This document shows positions 55,458 to 63,536 of a stretch of 64,000 nucleotides of DNA, piece after piece. Below the pieces are notes generated by a model. It made no database searches. It saw only the letters and a list, made by a program, of their open reading frames with translations, and was not told where the DNA came from. Positions within the stretch are counted from its first letter, which is position 1; every line of letters starts with the position of its first letter. The DNA lies in the NCBI GenBank assembly GCA_964462445.1, contig CAYWXG010000003.1, positions 1 through 64,000 on the forward strand, given 5' to 3'. The translations under genes and the position numbers were made by a program. The DNA is from JAGBWK01 sp964462445. GTDB lineage: Bacteria > Bacteroidota > Bacteroidia > Bacteroidales > Muribaculaceae.

Positions 55458-56349
55458 AATTGTGTGTCGTTAAATATTCCACTACCGATGACGGCTTATA
55501 ATCTATTTTATTTATCAATCGAGAGTTATCGAATGTCAGTGTGCGGTATCGCTCCGCAAGTATTTTCCTGTTGAAACTGAAAAGCGGGATGAAATCACAA
55601 ATACGAGCAATCGTGCGAGCGCGTTTTGCTCGCAATGTATATATTCGCTTGTTGTTCATTCTTTTAGCTAATGCTTCGGCTAAATCATGGCGTGTGGGAT
55701 TCTCTCCATCGGTGATATTATATGTACCTCCTATATGTCGCAATAGCGCCATGACGCGAGCAACATCTGTAGCGTGAACAATGCTCATGCGTGCTGTTTC
55801 GTCATCAATATGATGGTAATTGCCGCGATATATGCTGTTGACAAGTTGTCGCAATGGACCTTTCATGCCGGTACCAACAATATTGGGACTTCGCAGAATT
55901 GTCAGCTTTACATTTTTGGCGATACACCATTTTTTCAATAATTCTTCTGCCTCCAATTTCGTTTTGCCAACCTCGCTTATTGGCTCCGGTTCATGGTTTT
56001 CATTGATCTCAACGCCTTCTTCTACTCCATATACTTCAGTCGATGAAATAAATACGATATTATCCGGTGGATTTTTCTCGAGGCTATCAAGTAAATTTTG
56101 GGTGCAAGTTACATTTAGACCCTTAAAATCACCGTTGTAACAACTGCCCAATAGATGAAATACTGTGTCATACTTTTGCGTGGGTTCAAAAGTCTCTTTA
56201 GTGAGATTTACCTCATAGTGGTTGAATGGAGAAACTCCTGCAGTATGCAGTATAGGGGCCGGTTCGGTAGGTAATGATCGACGCAATTCGTCGATTAGGT
56301 ACTTCCCTAAAAATCCTCCGGCTGCAGTAATTAATATGTCATTGCTCAT
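55438..56349 (-). CDS. extended SDR (epimerase/dehydratase fold) with altered active-site Tyr
   Basis: A 303-residue NAD-binding protein. ILITAAGGFLGKYL gives the Rossmann glycine block and DTVFHLLGSCYNGDF and VFISSTEVYGVEEGVEI are family segments. At the catalytic Y-x-x-x-K the sequence is ISEVGKTKLEAE: K131 is present but the Tyr position is V127. It may therefore act as a binding or structural protein or use another acid/base. It has a good promoter at 56444-56414 and overlaps the transferase-like gene by 20 bp, so they probably act together. Confidence 0.75.
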   Translation of the reverse strand: MSNDILITAAGGFLGKYLIDELRRSLPTEPAPILHTAGVSPFNHYEVNLTKETFEPTQKYDTVFHLLGSCYNGDFKGLNVTCTQNLLDSLEKNPPDNIVFISSTEVYGVEEGVEINENHEPEPISEVGKTKLEAEELLKKWCIAKNVKLTILRSPNIVGTGMKGPLRQLVNSIYRGNYHHIDDETARMSIVHATDVARVMALLRHIGGTYNITDGENPTRHDLAEALAKRMNNKRIYTLRAKRARTIARICDFIPLFSFNRKILAERYRTLTFDNSRLINKIDYKPSSVVEYLTTHNYDENSL

Positions 56350-56413
56350 GAAATACGTTTATTGAAAATGCGGTATTAACTACAAACAATAAAGAAATTC
56401 CCTTTAGTGTCTA

Positions 56414-56444
56414 CAAATTTACGTTTTTTATAGCATAACGCAAA
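56414..56444 (-). promoter_or_regulatory. complete Bacteroidetes promoter of the SDR/transferase unit
   Basis: Minus strand: TTTG (56444-56441), 19-base spacer, TAAATTTG (56421-56414), in textbook arrangement, 64 bp before the start at 56349. Confidence 0.75.
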
Positions 56445-56453
56445 TTTTATTAT

Positions 56454-56461
56454 TAAATTTG
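56454..56461 (+). promoter_or_regulatory. -7 box of the glsA unit
   Basis: TAAATTTG ends 13 bp before the glsA ATG at 56475, which implies an unusually short 5' leader of about 7 bases. The -33 box is not well conserved. Confidence 0.5.
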
Positions 56462-56474
56462 TACTTTAATAAGT

Positions 56475-57320
56475 ATGGAAAAGAAAGATGAAATAAAAGC
56501 GCCACTCGAAATTAATGTGGAAGAAGTTATTCGACAGCGTCTGCCACGTTACAATCGTTTTATCCCGCGATGCCTTATTCGTCGCCTTGAGCGTACAATC
56601 TGCCAAGATGAACTTAATAAATTGTTGCGAGACAATTTCCCCAAACGTGATGCTGAGTTTTGTCGCGGTGTCATTAATGACCTCAAAGTAAGTGTTGATT
56701 TCTTGAATATTGAGAATATACCTCCTATAGAGCATTCTCGAGTACTATTCGTTAGTAATCACCCTCTTGGTGGACTTGATGGTATCGCACTTATTGATTT
56801 TGTAGAACGACACTACGGCATTGCGCCTCAATTTATTGTTAATGATTTGTTATCGGCCATAGAACCATTATCCGATACATTTATTCCTATTAATAAACAT
56901 GGAGCTCAGTCGCGCAAGGCAGTAGAAGCACTTGATAATGCTTTTGCTTCTGATGCTCCTCTTATCATGTTCCCCGCAGGATTGGTATCTCGCCGTGGCA
57001 AAAAGGGGGTAATTGCCGATTTGCAATGGCAAAAAATGTTTGTCGCAAAAGCAAAAGAGTACAAACGAGATATCATTCCCTTACATTTCTATGGGGAAAA
57101 TTCATCATTTTTTTATAAATTTGCAAAATTCCGACAGAGAATAGGTATGAAATTCAATATTGAGATGATTTATCTACCTCGCGAAGTTTTTCGCTCTAAG
57201 GGCAAATCTTTTGACGTAGTAGTAGGTACACCGATTTCATATTCTTCTCTCGACGATATGCCGCCAATGCAGAAAGCTCAACAAATCAGGCAATTAATTT
57301 ATTCTTTGCAAAGGCCTTAA
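56475..57320 (+). CDS. glsA: glycine-lipid O-acyltransferase GlsA (PlsC-like)
   Basis: A 281-residue membrane-associated acyltransferase. The PlsC-type block is RVLFVSNHPLGGLDGIALIDF, where the His-Asp motif has five rather than four intervening residues, as in OlsA/GlsA proteins; IMFPAGLVSRRGKKGVIADLQW corresponds to the second acyltransferase block. Next to a hemolysin-type N-acyltransferase, this matches the GlsA/GlsB pair that makes acyl-glycine and flavolipin-type lipids in Bacteroides. Ornithine-lipid specificity cannot be excluded from sequence. The gap to glsB is 33 bp. Confidence 0.75.
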   Translation: MEKKDEIKAPLEINVEEVIRQRLPRYNRFIPRCLIRRLERTICQDELNKLLRDNFPKRDAEFCRGVINDLKVSVDFLNIENIPPIEHSRVLFVSNHPLGGLDGIALIDFVERHYGIAPQFIVNDLLSAIEPLSDTFIPINKHGAQSRKAVEALDNAFASDAPLIMFPAGLVSRRGKKGVIADLQWQKMFVAKAKEYKRDIIPLHFYGENSSFFYKFAKFRQRIGMKFNIEMIYLPREVFRSKGKSFDVVVGTPISYSSLDDMPPMQKAQQIRQLIYSLQRP

Positions 57321-57353
57321 CTAATTATCCGTTAATGAAAGTAATTCTTTGAA

Positions 57354-58280
57354 ATGCAGCAGCCTATAATAGAACAAATTGACACCTCTCTCATTGAAAA
57401 CGAATTAACAGCCGACCGATATTTGCGTACTACAAACAAGGGCGGTAACGAGATATATATCGTTGATGCTTTTAATGCGCCCAACACTATGCGTGAAATT
57501 GGGCGTCTGCGTGAAATCGCGTTTCGCACAGCCGGTGGTGGTACCGGAAAAGATTGCGATATTGACTACTATGACACAATGACCCCAGCTTGTCAGCAAC
57601 TAATTGTCTGGAATCCTGAGCAAAAGCAAATTATTGGTGGTTATAGATTTATTCTTGGGTCGGATATAGTTCTTGTTGATGATGTCCCTCGTATCGCTAC
57701 GGCTCATATGTTTGATTTCTCTACGAAATTCTTATCTGAATATTTGCCTTCAACAATTGAACTTGGTCGTTCTTTTGTGCGACTTGAATGTCAATCAACG
57801 CGTGCGGGTGTTAATGCTATTTATGCTCTCGATAATCTATGGGATGGGCTTGGTGCGCTCACCGTTAAATATACGCAAGTTAAATATCTATTTGGTAAAG
57901 TGACAATGTATCCAAACTATTCAAAGCATTGTCGCAATCTTATACTTTATTTCTTGCACAAATATTTTTCGGATAATGACCGACTCGTATGGCCGAAAGC
58001 CCCGGCTGTTACTACTGCCGATATCCAAAATATAGAGCAAATCTTTACCGGAGAGAACTTTAAAGAGGATTATCGTATTCTCAATACAGAAGTACGCAAT
58101 CAGGGATATAACATCCCTCCGTTATTCAATGCCTACATGAGTTTGTCACCTACGATGCGCATTTTTGGCACAGCGGTTAATGATGAATTTGGGGACGTTG
58201 AAGAAACCGGAATATTCTTGACAATTGAAGATATTTTTGAAGAAAAAAAACAACGCCATATTTCAACATTCAAAGGTTGA
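57354..58280 (+). CDS. glsB: glycine-lipid N-acyltransferase GlsB (GNAT/hemolysin-like)
   Basis: A 308-residue GNAT-fold protein of the OlsB/hemolysin family: REIGRLREIAFRTAGGGTGKDCDIDYYDTMTPACQQLIVWNPEQKQIIGGYRF and FDFSTKFLSEYLPSTIELGRSFVRLECQ are family blocks. It would use acyl-ACP to N-acylate an amino acid head group, probably glycine; GlsA then adds a second fatty acid at the hydroxyl of the 3-hydroxyacyl chain. The downstream Wzi-like gene follows after 48 bp. Confidence 0.75.
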   Translation: MQQPIIEQIDTSLIENELTADRYLRTTNKGGNEIYIVDAFNAPNTMREIGRLREIAFRTAGGGTGKDCDIDYYDTMTPACQQLIVWNPEQKQIIGGYRFILGSDIVLVDDVPRIATAHMFDFSTKFLSEYLPSTIELGRSFVRLECQSTRAGVNAIYALDNLWDGLGALTVKYTQVKYLFGKVTMYPNYSKHCRNLILYFLHKYFSDNDRLVWPKAPAVTTADIQNIEQIFTGENFKEDYRILNTEVRNQGYNIPPLFNAYMSLSPTMRIFGTAVNDEFGDVEETGIFLTIEDIFEEKKQRHISTFKG

Positions 58281-58328
58281 AGTATCTACTTGGACTGATT
58301 GCAATAACCCTAATTCATTTCACGATAG

Positions 58329-59897
58329 ATGATGTTTAAGGCTTATAGTAGAAATAGTTGTCTTCTGACATCGCGATTCATTAAGTCGTTACTTATGTTG
58401 TTCATCAGCATTTGCTCCAATCAATTTGTATTGGCAGGAGAATCGATTAATTATGAATCTGAAGCCATTTTCAATGTAGGGAAGGGAGATTTTGCCCCTT
58501 ATTATATAGCATCAAATAGGCATGGAATTTTAACTCAATCTTCAAATGCTTTGCTACGAATTGAAGCGAATAAATCTCTTGACCTATCGCAACGTTTTAG
58601 CTATGCATTTGGTGCGGAGGTGATTGGCGGTTATGCTGATAAAACCGAATATTCTCGTTATGACGCATCGTCAGCTTCTTTCTACAAGCATAGCGAGGCG
58701 CCGGCGTCGATATGGATTCAGCAACTTTATGGTGAGCTTAAATATCGTGGCGTATTTTTAACAGTAGGGTTGAAAGAACATCAATCAGCCTTGCTCAACT
58801 TTAATTTGTCATCGGGCGATATTGTTGAGAGTGGGAATGCACGTCCAATACCGGAAGTGCGTTTCGGTTTTGTTGATTTTCAAGATATTCCTTTTACCAA
58901 TGGCTGGCTCCAAATTCAAGGTGAGATAAGCTACGGAAAATTTACCGACAACGATTGGTTGGAAAATCATTATAATTATTACGATTGGCATATTGCTCTT
59001 GGATCATATTACCATTACAAACGTTGCTATTTTCGCACTAATCCGGATAAACCTCTTTCGGTTACATTTGGAATGCAGACAGCAGGGCAATTTGGTGGTA
59101 CGTCTCATGTATATGCTAACGGCATTGAAACTAAACAATATAAAGGAAGAGCATCGATAGAGGATTTTTTTAAAATGTTTTTCCCTACTCAACAATCGGG
59201 AAGTGCATTTTTTGAAGGTAATACGCTCGGGTCTTGGGATGTAGTTGCTCGTTATCGTCTAAATAATGGTGCTCAACTTAAAGCCTACGTTCAAAAGCCG
59301 TGGGAGGATGGATCCGGAATTGGGTGGATGAATGGATTTGATGGCTTGTGGGGAATCGAGTATGTTGCCAAAAATACTAATTCTATTGTCAATGGTGCAG
59401 TAGCTGAATATATAGATTTTACAAATCAATCAGGCCCTATTCATTGGTCACCTAATGATAGTCCCGGTACATCTATTACAACAAATGCCACGGGAGCTGA
59501 TGCCTATTATAATAATTTTCAATACAATTCCTATATGAATTACGGAATGTCGATAGGCACTCCATTCCTCCCTTCTCCAATTTACAATAAAGATGGCTAC
59601 CTCGCATTTATTGATACTCGAGTACGTGGCTTTCACTTAGGAATTACCGGAAAAATTGGAGCTGTTGATTATCGATTACTTGGGGGGTATCGTAAAGGTT
59701 GGGGTGATGGTAAAGCTCCGACGTCATCCTCTCGTCATAACACATCAATGATGGCAGAAGGAATATATTCTTTGCCAAGCCTTCCTGCATTACAAATTAA
59801 AGCACAAATAGCATTTGATAAAGGCAATATGTTTGGTGATAATTTTGGCGCAAATATATCAATTGCCTATCATGGTTCTTTTAATATTGATTTATAA
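58329..59897 (+). CDS. Wzi-family outer-membrane protein
   Basis: A 522-residue outer-membrane beta-barrel. Signal peptide about 20-37 (ending FVLAG). Wzi-type features: SINYESEAIFNVGKGDFAPYYIASNRHGI, ALLRIEANK, GNARPIPEVRFGFVDFQDIPFTNGWLQIQGE and a C-terminal Wzi-like strand ending FNIDL with an aromatic near the end. Wzi anchors capsule or surface polysaccharide to the outer membrane. It overlaps the next lipoprotein gene by one base (TAATG). Confidence 0.8.
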   Translation: MMFKAYSRNSCLLTSRFIKSLLMLFISICSNQFVLAGESINYESEAIFNVGKGDFAPYYIASNRHGILTQSSNALLRIEANKSLDLSQRFSYAFGAEVIGGYADKTEYSRYDASSASFYKHSEAPASIWIQQLYGELKYRGVFLTVGLKEHQSALLNFNLSSGDIVESGNARPIPEVRFGFVDFQDIPFTNGWLQIQGEISYGKFTDNDWLENHYNYYDWHIALGSYYHYKRCYFRTNPDKPLSVTFGMQTAGQFGGTSHVYANGIETKQYKGRASIEDFFKMFFPTQQSGSAFFEGNTLGSWDVVARYRLNNGAQLKAYVQKPWEDGSGIGWMNGFDGLWGIEYVAKNTNSIVNGAVAEYIDFTNQSGPIHWSPNDSPGTSITTNATGADAYYNNFQYNSYMNYGMSIGTPFLPSPIYNKDGYLAFIDTRVRGFHLGITGKIGAVDYRLLGGYRKGWGDGKAPTSSSRHNTSMMAEGIYSLPSLPALQIKAQIAFDKGNMFGDNFGANISIAYHGSFNIDL

Positions 59898-60361
59898 TGA
59901 AATATACTTCATATCTCATATGTATTATCGTAGCAATAATCGTTGGATTATTGCCAGCTTCTTGTACCCGGAATAATGGAGATATCGGAGAGTGGTTTGG
60001 CGAGTGGAAACTTTGTTCAATTGAAATTAATAATGAACTTGATAGCAATTACAACAATGATGTGCTTTGGAAATTTCAAAATAACATTATTGAAATGGTA
60101 GTTGTTAACACGGTCGGACATTCTCATTCGGAGCATTATGGCACATGGATTTCTGATGACAGCACGATTACACTTAACTTTACCCATTCTGACGACTTAA
60201 ATTCGGCAGGAAACGGCAAATATTCTCCACCGCAACAAACACATCTTCCGGCGGCTATTATTGACCTTAAAATTTTGAAATTATCATCATCAGAAATAAT
60301 TTTGCAATATGAGCCCTCGGCAGATAGCAACATAATATATACACTAAGGAAACGAGGTTAA
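59897..60361 (+). CDS. small lipocalin-like lipoprotein
   Basis: A 154-residue predicted lipoprotein (PASC lipobox at about residues 20-23). The rest, IGEWFGEWKLCSIEI through HSEHYGTWISDDSTITLNF and IILQYEPSADSNIIYTLRKRG, is a small beta-barrel resembling the lipocalin-like domains of Bacteroidetes lipoproteins. Function unknown. It overlaps the Wzi gene by one base and ends 30 bp before legB. Confidence 0.65.
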   Translation: MKYTSYLICIIVAIIVGLLPASCTRNNGDIGEWFGEWKLCSIEINNELDSNYNNDVLWKFQNNIIEMVVVNTVGHSHSEHYGTWISDDSTITLNFTHSDDLNSAGNGKYSPPQQTHLPAAIIDLKILKLSSSEIILQYEPSADSNIIYTLRKRG

Positions 60362-60391
60362 ACTACAATAGATTAAAGAAAAAATAAAATA

Positions 60392-61384
60392 ATGTCAACG
60401 TTATCGCAAAAGAAAGTCCTGGTTACCGGAGCTGATGGATTTATCGGTTCTCATCTCACACAAGCATTATTAGCTCAAGGATGTAGAGTACGTGCACTTT
60501 GTATCTACAACTCCTTTAATTCATGGGGTTGGCTTGACGATGTGCGTCATCCTAATCTCGAAATTGTTACCGGAGATGTGCGTGATGCGGCCTTCTGTCG
60601 TTTGATTACTCGCGATATTGATACTGTGTTTCATTTGGCGGCTTTAATTGCGATTCCATATAGTTACATCGCTCCGCAAAGTTATGTTGATACAAACATC
60701 TCCGGTACACTTAATATATGTCAAGGAGCAATGGACAATGGGTGTCGTCGTGTTATTATAACTTCTACATCGGAAGTATATGGCACCGCGCAATACGTTC
60801 CGATTGATGAGAAGCATCCTCGGCAGCCACAATCGCCATATTCGGCAACAAAGATTGGTGCTGATGCAATAGCTTTAAGTTTTTATAATGCTTTTGAACT
60901 TCCGGTTGTGATTGCCCGACCATTTAATACATATGGGCCCCGTCAGAGTGCAAGAGCTATCATTCCAACAATTATATCTCAAATCGCTGATGGAAAACGT
61001 GAAATAATGGTTGGGGATTTGCGCCCAACTCGTGATTTCAATTTCGTAGAAGATACGTGTAACGGATTTATTGAACTCGCGAAAACTGAAGGTATCGAAG
61101 GTGAGGATTTCAATATTGCCACAGGCACTGAGATATCGATGGGCGATACTCTCAATTTGATAGCTAAATTGATGAATGCAGATGTGACATTTACTGTAGA
61201 TGAAGCGCGTTTGCGACCCTCTAACTCCGAGGTGTTCCGCCTTTGTGGCGACAATACTAAAATCACCGCTGCAACATCGTGGCGCTCCAAAATCTCTATC
61301 GAAGAAGGTCTGCGTCGAACTATTGATTGGTTCACAGATAGTCGCAATCTCGCTAAATATAAAACTGACATTTACAACCGATAA
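60392..61384 (+). CDS. legB: LegB-like NAD-dependent 4,6-dehydratase
   Basis: A 330-residue extended SDR. KKVLVTGADGFIGSHLTQALLAQG is the Rossmann motif, FHLAALIAIPYSYIAPQSYVDTNISGTLNI and SEVYGTAQYVPIDE are family blocks, and the catalytic Y-x-x-x-K lies in QSPYSATKIGADAIAL. The stretch IYNSFNSWGWLDD is characteristic of LegB, which makes the 4-keto-6-deoxy sugar nucleotide for legionaminic acid from a GDP- or UDP-linked HexNAc. The next gene starts 2 bp later. Confidence 0.78.
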   Translation: MSTLSQKKVLVTGADGFIGSHLTQALLAQGCRVRALCIYNSFNSWGWLDDVRHPNLEIVTGDVRDAAFCRLITRDIDTVFHLAALIAIPYSYIAPQSYVDTNISGTLNICQGAMDNGCRRVIITSTSEVYGTAQYVPIDEKHPRQPQSPYSATKIGADAIALSFYNAFELPVVIARPFNTYGPRQSARAIIPTIISQIADGKREIMVGDLRPTRDFNFVEDTCNGFIELAKTEGIEGEDFNIATGTEISMGDTLNLIAKLMNADVTFTVDEARLRPSNSEVFRLCGDNTKITAATSWRSKISIEEGLRRTIDWFTDSRNLAKYKTDIYNR

Positions 61385-61386
61385 TT

Positions 61387-62367
61387 ATGGTTCCACAACT
61401 TCGCCCCCTTAATGTGTTGATGCTCGGAGGAGCTAAACGTGTCAGTCTGGCTAAACACTTTATTGCCACGGCAGCTAAAATGGGGTTTGATGCACGGTTA
61501 TATAGTCTTGAGTTGAGCAAGAATGTGCCAATCGCTTCGGTAGCTGAAGTGGTTATTGGTGGCAAATGGAATGACCCTGATTTGATGAGTCAACTCAGCG
61601 AGATATGTGCTGAGAAGAAGATTGATATTATACTTCCCTTTGTTGATGGTGCAGTTGAAATTGCAGCCTCATTTTGTCAAATTAATGACAATGTATGGTC
61701 CCCGGTTTCTGCGCCTGAAGTATGCCGGGCAATGTTTGATAAAAAAATGGCCGATAATGTTTTGCGTGAAAATAATATACCATTGCCTCGTGTAGTCGAT
61801 ACCGTTCAACCTCAATTTTTCCCTATTATAGCCAAACCTCGTACCGGCTCGGCATCAAAAGGTATTCTTGTTGTCAATGATATTGAGCAATGGCGCGACA
61901 GGAATTTGAATGTCGGAAAATATATTGTGCAAGAATATATTGCTAATCGTAGAGAGTACACTCTTGATTGTTATATCGACCGTAAAGGCAATATCTCAGC
62001 AATATCCCCTCGTTTACGTATTGAAGTGGCAGGTGGGGAAGTGGTTAGATCTTTGACCGTAGATCTACCGGCGGGAATTGAAATAGCACGTGCTGCTATT
62101 GATGTCACAGGACTGCGTGGTGCTGTGACTGTGCAGTTGATTGAGAATGTTGATACAGGGGAGCTCATGCTGATGGAAATAAATCCTCGTTTAGGTGGTG
62201 GTGTTGTATGTTCGCTATATGCCGATGCCAATATTCTGGAAATGATAATTAATGATTGGCAAGGTAGAGAGGTAAAATATAAAAAGTCGAAAGCCGGGAT
62301 TGAAATGACTCGTTTTATGCAGGAAATAGTATTCGATTCCGATAATAATATTATCAGTTTAAGCTAA
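61387..62367 (+). CDS. ATP-grasp enzyme (carbamoyl-phosphate-synthase-like)
   Basis: A 326-residue ATP-grasp protein. Pre-ATP-grasp domain LNVLMLGGAKRVSLAKHFIATAAKMGFD, ATP-binding FPIIAKPRTGSASKGILVV and KYIVQEYIANRREYTLDCY, and the metal-binding MEINPRLGGGVVCSLYAD. It should join a carboxylate to an amine or similar nucleophile with ATP. Its place between legB and neuB, with gaps of 2 and 11 bp, suggests a modification of the nonulosonic acid or its precursor, for example an amide; that is inference. Confidence 0.8.
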   Translation: MVPQLRPLNVLMLGGAKRVSLAKHFIATAAKMGFDARLYSLELSKNVPIASVAEVVIGGKWNDPDLMSQLSEICAEKKIDIILPFVDGAVEIAASFCQINDNVWSPVSAPEVCRAMFDKKMADNVLRENNIPLPRVVDTVQPQFFPIIAKPRTGSASKGILVVNDIEQWRDRNLNVGKYIVQEYIANRREYTLDCYIDRKGNISAISPRLRIEVAGGEVVRSLTVDLPAGIEIARAAIDVTGLRGAVTVQLIENVDTGELMLMEINPRLGGGVVCSLYADANILEMIINDWQGREVKYKKSKAGIEMTRFMQEIVFDSDNNIISLS

Positions 62368-62378
62368 TTAATAAGGAT

Positions 62379-63395
62379 ATGTCAATAAATTTGAACCGAA
62401 CTCTTATAATAGCTGAAGCCGGTGTAAACCACAATGGTTCGTTTGATTTAGCAGTGCAGATGATTGATGTTGCGGCGCGTGCAGGAGCTGATTATGTCAA
62501 GTTCCAAACGGCTATCCCCGAAGAGGTCATTTCTTGTTATGCACCTAAAGCGGAGTATCAAAAGGAGACGACCGGTAGCGCTGAAAGTCAACTTGAGATG
62601 TGTCGTCGCATCCATTTGCCTTTAAGCGATTATGCTCGTCTTGAAAAAATTTGTAAGGAAAAAGGTATAGGATTCATGAGCACTCCTTTCGATTTACCTT
62701 CTGTTGATTGTTTGGCTCAACTTGATATGGATTATTGGAAAATACCTTCCGGAGAAATCACCAATCTTCCTTATCTGCGTAAGATCGCGTCTCCCGGACG
62801 TAAGATAATTCTTTCAACCGGAATGTCACAACTCGATGAGGTTGCTACAGCGGTTGAAATATTATGCACAGGAGGCGTTTCCCGTGATGATATTGCCTTG
62901 CTTCATTGTACTACTCAATATCCCACTCCCTACGATGCGGTCAATTTAAGAGCAATGAAGGCATTGCGAAGCCTTAATGTCGGTGCTGTCGGGTACAGTG
63001 ACCATACTTTGGGTATTGAAGTGCCGGTTGCTGCTGTGGCAATGGGTGCACAAATAATTGAGAAGCATTTCACACTTGATACTACAATGGAAGGTCCCGA
63101 CCATCGAGCTTCACTCGACCCGGAGGCGCTCTCTAAAATGGTTACCGCAATTCGTCATATTGAAGATGCTCTTGGGTCTTCAGTCAAAGATGTAGCAGAT
63201 GCCGAACGAGGAAATATTCTGATTGCTCGTAAAAGCATTGTCGCTCGTCGCGCTATAGTTGCGGGAGAGTTGTTTACTGAAGAAAATTTAACAGTGAAGC
63301 GTCCGGCCGACGGGCTTTCTCCGATGTTGTGGGATAGTGTAATAGGCAAAACAGCATCTCATGATTTCCTCCCCGATCAACCGATAGAGTTGTAG
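62379..63395 (+). CDS. neuB: nonulosonic acid synthase (NeuB/LegI type)
   Basis: A 338-residue sialic-acid synthase family enzyme: condenses phosphoenolpyruvate with an N-acylated hexosamine derivative. The TIM barrel has IIAEAGVNHNGSFDLAVQMID, FQTAIPEEVISCYAPKAEYQKETTG, STPFDLPSVDCLAQL, WKIPSGEITNLPYLRKI and YSDHTLGIEVPVAAVAMGAQIIEKHFT; the C-terminal SAF antifreeze-like domain is about 275-338. The APKAEYQ..T.....SQ segment looks more like LegI than NeuB or PseI. A hairpin at 63456-63487 ends the unit. Confidence 0.88.
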   Translation: MSINLNRTLIIAEAGVNHNGSFDLAVQMIDVAARAGADYVKFQTAIPEEVISCYAPKAEYQKETTGSAESQLEMCRRIHLPLSDYARLEKICKEKGIGFMSTPFDLPSVDCLAQLDMDYWKIPSGEITNLPYLRKIASPGRKIILSTGMSQLDEVATAVEILCTGGVSRDDIALLHCTTQYPTPYDAVNLRAMKALRSLNVGAVGYSDHTLGIEVPVAAVAMGAQIIEKHFTLDTTMEGPDHRASLDPEALSKMVTAIRHIEDALGSSVKDVADAERGNILIARKSIVARRAIVAGELFTEENLTVKRPADGLSPMLWDSVIGKTASHDFLPDQPIEL

Positions 63396-63455
63396 GCAAT
63401 AAGCGGCACTCTTGATAATAATTAATCGACTTTTTCATCGTTTAACATTATAAGT

Positions 63456-63487
63456 GGCAAAAAGGAGAACTTTTGTCACTTTTTGCC
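63456..63487 (+). terminator. hairpin after neuB
   Basis: GGCAAAAAG (63456-63464) pairs with CTTTTTGCC (63479-63487); the loop is ACTTTTGT-rich. It lies 61 bp after the neuB stop and could end the operon. Confidence 0.45.
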
Positions 63488-63521
63488 TATACAGACTCTT
63501 TATAGAGTGATGAAAATGTTG

Positions 63522-63529
63522 TAACTTTG
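63522..63529 (+). promoter_or_regulatory. -7 box of the dusB promoter
   Basis: TAACTTTG ends 7 bp before the dusB ATG at 63537, so the transcript would be leaderless or nearly so. No -33 box at the expected spacing is seen. Confidence 0.5.
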
Positions 63530-63536
63530 CGAAAAT

